The notes beneath the pieces are model-generated. The model had not been told where the DNA came from. It worked only from the letters and a program-made list of their open reading frames with translations, and searched no databases. A DNA stretch of 25,684 nt from Streptosporangiaceae bacterium. GTDB lineage: Bacteria > Actinomycetota > Actinomycetes > Streptosporangiales > Streptosporangiaceae. The position numbers and the translations under genes are program-made. The stretch spans positions 1 through 25,684 of the forward strand of contig JASIBM010000148.1 in assembly GCA_030045175.1 (NCBI GenBank). Reading direction: 5' to 3'. Shown in pieces: positions 22,677 through 25,684 of the stretch (the first letter of the stretch is position 1; each line of letters opens with the position of its first letter).

Positions 22677-23599
22677 GCCCGGCCGATGGCCGCCGGATTC
22701 GCGCCGCGGTGCTCGGCTCGCCGGTCGGGCATTCGCTGTCCCCGGTCTTGCACAACGCCGCGTACGCTGCGCTCGGGCTGACCTGGTGGCGCTACGAGGC
22801 CATCGAGTGCGATGAGTCGGGCCTGCCCGCGTTCCTCGACCGGTGCGGCCCCGACTGGGCCGGCCTGTCGCTGACCATGCCGCTGAAGCGGGCGGTGCTG
22901 CCATTGCTCGACCGGGCTGAGCCGCTTGTCACCGAGGTGGGCGGCGCCAACACGGTGCTGCTTGCCGCCGAGCAGCGGCTCGGCTACAACACCGACGTGC
23001 CCGGCATGGTCCGGGCGCTACGCGCGCACGACCCGTCGGCCGGCCGGCCCGCCCGGCCGGCAGGCCCGGCGCTCATCATCGGTGGCGGTGCCACGGCGTG
23101 CGCCGCGCTCGCGGCACTTCGTGCTCTCGGCGAGGAGTCGGCGACTGTGCTCGTCCGCGACCTGCGGCGCACCGGGGAACTGCGCGCGTCCGCGGACAGG
23201 CTCGCCATGTCGGTAGAAGTCCGGCTGCTCGAGCCAGGCTCATCCGCCGGGTCAGGCTCATCCGCCGGGCGAACCGCATCCGCGCGGCAAGGCTCATCCG
23301 CTGGCCTGGATGCGTTTGCCGGCCACCGCTTGATCATTTCAACGATCCCGGCTGGCGCTGCCGACTTTGTCGCTGACGTGATCGGCGGACTGGTCCCCGT
23401 TCCTGAGTTCGTATTCGACGTTGTCTATCACCCATGGCCGACGCCGCTGGCGCAAGCCGCGACGAGGGCAGGCGCGGTCGTGGTCGGCGGGTTCGACCTG
23501 CTATTGCGCCAGGCCGCGCTCCAGGTTGAGCTGATGACAGGCCGGCCAGCACCAGTGGACGAAATGCGAGCGGCTGGCTTGCGCGAGCTGAGACGCTGA
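22673..23599 (+). CDS. aroE: Shikimate dehydrogenase
   Basis: AroE reduces 3-dehydroshikimate to shikimate with NADPH in the aromatic amino acid pathway. The 308-aa protein has the substrate motif LGSPVGHSLSPVLHN (about residues 14-28), the catalytic lysine in TMPLKRAV (Lys about 67), EVGGANTV, the aspartate in YNTDVPGM, and a Rossmann-type GGGATACAALAAL for the cofactor. The C-terminal VGGFDLLLRQAALQVELMTG is typical. An insert of four 6-residue units (PGSSAG, SGSSAG, RTASAR, QGSSAG; about residues 188-211) lies in the NADP domain after VEVRLLE and makes it longer than the usual ~280 aa. The GTG start overlaps the mltG stop (GTGA). Confidence 0.95.
   Translation: MSPADGRRIRAAVLGSPVGHSLSPVLHNAAYAALGLTWWRYEAIECDESGLPAFLDRCGPDWAGLSLTMPLKRAVLPLLDRAEPLVTEVGGANTVLLAAEQRLGYNTDVPGMVRALRAHDPSAGRPARPAGPALIIGGGATACAALAALRALGEESATVLVRDLRRTGELRASADRLAMSVEVRLLEPGSSAGSGSSAGRTASARQGSSAGLDAFAGHRLIISTIPAGAADFVADVIGGLVPVPEFVFDVVYHPWPTPLAQAATRAGAVVVGGFDLLLRQAALQVELMTGRPAPVDEMRAAGLRELRR
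23234..23305 (+). repeat. 18-bp tandem repeat in aroE
   Basis: Four 18-bp units encode PGSSAG, SGSSAG, RTASAR and QGSSAG. Units 1 and 2 share CAGGCTCATCCGCCGGG exactly; unit 3 is degraded; unit 4 is close to the first two. The frame is kept. Confidence 0.88.
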
Positions 23600-23656
23600 T
23601 CTGGAAGCCCGAACCGACCACGGCCTGACTTACGCGCTACGACATCGGGCCGGCGA

Positions 23657-23685
23657 TTCACCGGACCGGCCAGATGCGCTACTCT
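23657..23685 (+). promoter_or_regulatory. Promoter of infC copy 1
   Basis: TTCACC at 23657-23662, a 17-nt spacer and TACTCT at 23680-23685 form a good actinobacterial promoter. The segment TGCGCTACTCTT around the -10 is nearly identical in the promoter of copy 2 (TGCGTTACTCTT), although the surrounding bases differ. Transcription would start near 23692, leaving a leader of about 410 nt. Confidence 0.6.
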
Positions 23686-23726
23686 TAATCAGAGAACTCA
23701 TGGCCAGGCGCCTAGCGCCGGGTCGT

Positions 23727-23765
23727 AAGCGGAGGACCACCTCGGCCACCTCCCACCTAGCCAGC
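23727..23765 (+). promoter_or_regulatory. Conserved 39-nt infC leader element, copy 1
   Basis: 38 of 39 bases match the element at 25490-25528 on the other strand, while the rest of the two leaders is strongly diverged. It contains ACCACCTCGGCCACCTCC, which resembles the 16S rRNA anti-Shine-Dalgarno end (CACCTCC) twice, and GGAGG upstream that can pair with CCTCC inside the element. No peptide frame through it is shared by both copies, so the constraint is likely on RNA. It lies about 35-75 nt after the predicted transcription start in both copies. Confidence 0.6.
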
Positions 23766-23991
23766 GAAGCGGCGCCCAGATGGCGCGGTACCGCTGACGG
23801 GTAACAATCCGGACAGTCCGATCCGGCCGGCGGCGTTGCCGGTCGCGGGTCCCGGAGGCTGGTCGGCCCTCGGGCTGGCCGGCTAAGGCCGGACGCTTGG
23901 CGATGGCGCGCATTCGCGGGTCCGCCGCCAGGTGTCGCGTGGCGGACGTGGCGCGGGCTACGGTCAGCGCGGCGCTCGTCGTGTATGGGTG

Positions 23992-24025
23992 GCCCCGCAT
24001 GTACGCCGTGCGGGGCTTCTTGTTT
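23992..24025 (+). terminator. Attenuator-like intrinsic terminator in the infC copy 1 leader
   Basis: GCCCCGCA (23992-23999) pairs with TGCGGGGC (24009-24016), an 8-bp stem with a 9-nt loop, followed by TTCTTGTTT. It sits about 300 nt into the leader and 85 nt before the infC start, so it could stop transcription before the gene. The same stem and loop size recur before copy 2. Confidence 0.75.
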
Positions 24026-24100
24026 CAGCGGCGAGCAGGATGAAGTGCCTGAAGCCGGGATTGGCCCGACGTCAGGAGGCGAAGTGGCGCAGGAGGTCAC

Positions 24101-24838
24101 ATCAGCACCGAACCTCGAATCAACGACCGCATCAGGGTGCCCGAAGTGCGGCTTGTCGGCCCGTCAGGAGAGCAGATCGGGATCGTCTCGATAACCGAGG
24201 CGCTCCGGCTGGCTCAGGAGTCAGACCTCGACCTGGTAGAGGTCGCGCCGACGGCGCGACCGCCGGTCTGCAAGCTGATGGACTATGGCAAGTTCAAGTA
24301 CGAGTCGGCCCTCAAGGCGAGGGAATCGCGCAAGAACCAAGCTCAGACGGTCATCAAGGAGATAAAGATCCGGCCGAAGATCGACCCGCACGATTACGGC
24401 ACCAAGAAGGGCCACGTCGAGCGGTTCCTGCGGCAGGGCGACAAGGTCAAGGTGACGATCATGTTCAGGGGCCGCGAGCAGTCAAGGCCTGAGCTCGGCG
24501 CCAGGCTACTGCAGCAACTGGCCGTGGACGTCGAGGAGCTTGGCTTCGTGGAGTCCCAGCCCAAGCTCGATGGCCGGAACATGATCATGGTTATCGGCCC
24601 GCACCGCAAGAAGGCCGAGGCGAAGGCCCCGGTTCGGGCGTCGGATCACCGCGCGAGCGCGAGGGCGGCGGCGCCCTCCCGGCCGAGCGGCCAGGACGCC
24701 GCGCGGTCGGCCTTGGTGTCGGGCTTCCTCTTGTGCGGCCCGATGACCATGATCATGTTGCGGCCGTCCTGCTTCGGCTGGGACTCGACGAAGCCGAGTT
24801 CCTCGACGTCGCCGGCCAGGCGCTGCAGCAGGCGGTAG
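24101..24838 (+). CDS. infC: Translation initiation factor IF-3, copy 1, with abnormal C-terminal tail
   Basis: IF-3 keeps ribosomal subunits apart and checks start-codon pairing. The start is ATC at 24101, 4 nt after AGGAGG, giving ISTEPRINDRIRVPEVRLVG; a rare start codon is the known basis of IF-3 self-control in E. coli (AUU). A GTG at 24137 would cut off the N-terminus. The N-domain, the linker APTARPPVCKLMDYGKFKYE and the C-domain DPHDYGTKKGHVERFL to NMIMVIGPH are complete (residues 1-168). After about residue 171 the frame has no stop and runs across the palindrome centre into antisense of copy 2, ending with SGFLLCGPMTMIML and PSSSTSPARRCSRR at 245 aa. No rpmI or rplT follows. Confidence 0.93.
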   Translation: MSTEPRINDRIRVPEVRLVGPSGEQIGIVSITEALRLAQESDLDLVEVAPTARPPVCKLMDYGKFKYESALKARESRKNQAQTVIKEIKIRPKIDPHDYGTKKGHVERFLRQGDKVKVTIMFRGREQSRPELGARLLQQLAVDVEELGFVESQPKLDGRNMIMVIGPHRKKAEAKAPVRASDHRASARAAAPSRPSGQDAARSALVSGFLLCGPMTMIMLRPSCFGWDSTKPSSSTSPARRCSRR

Positions 24839-25236
24839 CCGAGATCCGGCCGGGACTGCTCCCGTCCGCGGAACATGATGGTCACCTTGACCTTGTCCCC
24901 CTGCCGCAGGAACCGCTCGACGTGGCCCTTCTTGGTGCCGTAGTCGTGCGGGTCGATCTTCGGCCGGAGCTTGATCTCCTTGATGACGGTCTGCGCCTGA
25001 TGCTTGCGGGACTCCCGCGCCTTGAGCGCCGACTCGTACTTGAACTTCCCGTAGTCCATGAGCTTGCAGACCGGCGGGCGTGCCGTGGGCGCGACCTCGA
25101 CTAGGTCCAGATCGGCCTCTTGGGCCAGCCGCAGCGCGTCGTTGATGGCGACGATGCCGACCTGCTCGCCGTTCGGCCCGACAAGCCGCACTTCTGGTAC
25201 GCGGATACGTTCGTTGATACGGGGCTCAGTGCTGAT
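24646..25236 (-). CDS. infC: Translation initiation factor IF-3, copy 2
   Basis: The second IF-3 (196 aa) starts at ATC 25236, again 4 nt after AGGAGG, giving ISTEPRINERIRVPEVRLVG. Both IF-3 domains and the linker are intact. Of the first 168 residues 14 differ from copy 1, for example Ala135 to Tyr, Val142 to Gly and Leu156 to Gln (copy 1 to copy 2). The tail HKRKPDTKADRAASWPLGRE continues to a TGA at 24646-24648, about 22 nt beyond the symmetry centre, so its last few residues (ALALAR) come from the partner arm. The length is close to a normal actinobacterial IF-3, and it has a promoter, leader element and terminator like copy 1. It may be the native copy, since another gene ends just upstream of its promoter. 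Confidence 0.93.
   Translation of the reverse strand: MSTEPRINERIRVPEVRLVGPNGEQVGIVAINDALRLAQEADLDLVEVAPTARPPVCKLMDYGKFKYESALKARESRKHQAQTVIKEIKLRPKIDPHDYGTKKGHVERFLRQGDKVKVTIMFRGREQSRPDLGYRLLQRLAGDVEELGFVESQPKQDGRNMIMVIGPHKRKPDTKADRAASWPLGREGAAALALAR
24661..24678. repeat. Hairpin at the palindrome centre
   Basis: GAGGGC (24661-24666) and GCCCTC (24673-24678) form a perfect 6-bp stem with a 6-nt loop; its centre (24669.5) is within one base of the midpoint of the two infC start codons. GGCCGAGCGGCC follows at 24681-24692 as a second small fold. Neither has a T-run, so no clear terminator separates the convergent genes. Confidence 0.8.
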
Positions 25237-25310
25237 GTGACCTCCTGTGTCACTCTCGCCGCCGCGGGACCTCCCCGCGTGCGGGCGGTGACGGCGAGCG
25301 GAGCCGGAAT

Positions 25311-25341
25311 GCTAAAGCCCCGCAGCGCATGCATGCGGGGC
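25311..25341 (-). terminator. Attenuator-like hairpin in the infC copy 2 leader
   Basis: On the minus strand GCCCCGCA (25341 down to 25334) pairs with TGCGGGGC (25324 down to 25317) with a 9-nt loop, the same stem as in copy 1. The following TTTAGC is a shorter T-run than in copy 1, so termination may be weaker. It ends 81 nt before the infC start. Confidence 0.65.
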
Positions 25342-25489
25342 CACTCTGACGTGACGCTCCCACCCCCAGGCTACGCCCGAGGTGACGCCACGCAACGCCC
25401 GTAGCCCGCCGCGGCTCACGCGCGACGGCATCGGTGCGCCGGCCGGACCGGCGGGCCTGAGGTCGCCGGCCGATACCCGCCAGCGGTGA

Positions 25490-25528
25490 GCTGGCCAGGT
25501 GGGAGGTGGCCGAGGTGGTCCTCCGCTT
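25490..25528 (-). promoter_or_regulatory. Conserved 39-nt infC leader element, copy 2
   Basis: The minus-strand partner of the element at 23727-23765, with one mismatch. It has the same CACCTC/CACCTCC motifs and internal GGAGG. An ATG just upstream would read through it as AEDHLGHLPP, but copy 1 has a stop at the matching place, so a shared leader peptide is unlikely. Confidence 0.6.
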
Positions 25529-25568
25529 GCATGTCCGGCACGCCGTGCGCCGGACTCGTCGTCTGCAA

Positions 25569-25596
25569 AGAGTAACGCATAACCGTCCCGTTGTAA
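25569..25596 (-). promoter_or_regulatory. Promoter of infC copy 2
   Basis: Minus-strand TTACAA (25596-25591), a 16-nt spacer and TACTCT (25574-25569). The -10 and its flank match copy 1; the -35 does not. The leader would be about 325 nt. Confidence 0.55.
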
Positions 25597-25627
25597 TCCG
25601 GGCCCTCGGGCGGCCGGAGCGCTGGCC

Positions 25628-25684
25628 TCACCCGGCGCCCGCGCCGCCCTCCGCCCGCCGGCGCAGCTCGGCCTGGCCGGCCCG
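25628..25684 (-). CDS. C-terminal end of an unidentified protein (continues beyond the window)
   Basis: The minus-strand frame from the window edge reads RAGQAELRRRAEGGAGAG and stops at TGA (25630-25628), 32 nt before the infC copy 2 -35 box. The composition (charged helix, then Gly/Ala tail) is typical of actinobacterial C-termini, but 18 codons are too few to identify the protein. It would be the upstream neighbour of infC copy 2. Confidence 0.3.
   Translation of the reverse strand, partial: RAGQAELRRRAEGGAGAG

Larger units (their letters stand above)
23657..25596. repeat. Long imperfect palindrome carrying two tail-to-tail infC genes
   Basis: Copies of promoter -10, 39-nt element, terminator stem, AGGAGGTCAC, ATC start and infC body occur in mirror order on the two strands. 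Midpoints of paired landmarks agree: start codons 24668.5, terminator stems 24666.5. The leaders differ in length by about 78 nt. Arms meet with essentially no unrelated spacer. Over the first 168 codons I count 14 amino acid differences; most base differences are in third positions. Confidence 0.93.

Noticed and set aside
23700..23804. A 34-codon leader peptide before infC copy 1
   Set aside because: No strong ribosome site, and the conserved 39-nt element is read in a different frame or not at all in copy 2.
23657..25596. The infC palindrome as an assembly mirror artefact
   Set aside because: The arms differ in leader length, -35 sequence, many third codon positions and 14 core residues. 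An artefact would give nearly identical arms.

Overview
The window comes from a high-GC actinomycete. The order ruvC-ruvA-ruvB-yajC-secD-secF-apt-rel, then a DUF349 gene and a membrane cyclophilin on the minus strand, a metallo-beta-lactamase-fold hydrolase, aspS, rarA, DUF948, alaS, ruvX, mltG and aroE is the conserved core layout of Actinomycetota. Codon third positions are nearly all G or C, many starts are GTG, and several genes look leaderless (a TANNNT box 6-7 nt before the start codon). I cannot name the genus.

Layout. 1-2152 holds the end of ruvC plus ruvA and ruvB (Holliday-junction processing), joined by 4-nt overlaps. 2365-6183 holds yajC-secD-secF (Sec translocon accessory complex). 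6190-6816 is apt. 6969-9329 is the bifunctional (p)ppGpp synthetase/hydrolase. 9393-11550 (minus strand) holds a DUF349 coiled-coil protein and a membrane-anchored cyclophilin-type peptidyl-prolyl isomerase. 11739-14393 holds the metallo-hydrolase and aspS; hisS, which usually lies between these two in relatives, is absent and the gap carries a 20-bp direct repeat. 14436-14939 (minus) is a Uma2-family nuclease-like gene that interrupts the housekeeping block. 15025-23599 runs rarA, DUF948, a small membrane protein, alaS, ruvX, mltG and aroE, mostly with overlapping ends.

The most unusual part is 23657-25596. It holds two complete, diverged copies of infC (translation initiation factor IF-3) tail to tail in one long imperfect palindrome. 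Each copy has its own -10 box, a shared 39-nt leader element, an attenuator-like terminator about 80 nt before the start, a perfect AGGAGG, and the rare ATC start codon typical of IF-3 autoregulation. The two reading frames overlap by 193 nt on opposite strands, so the C-terminal tail of copy 1 is translated from the antisense of copy 2. The usual downstream partners rpmI and rplT follow neither copy. The arms differ at many third codon positions and at 14 of the first 168 residues, so this is not a simple assembly mirror.

A second theme is short in-frame tandem repeats in housekeeping genes: 27 bp at the start of ruvB, a Ser/Pro/Ala tract inside secD, 24 bp in the cytoplasmic tail of mltG, 18 bp inside aroE, and a Ser/Ala/Thr/Pro linker in the cyclophilin. 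A 17-bp tandem repeat also crosses the rarA stop codon. All calls rest on reading the sequence and on knowledge of the families; no database search was run.
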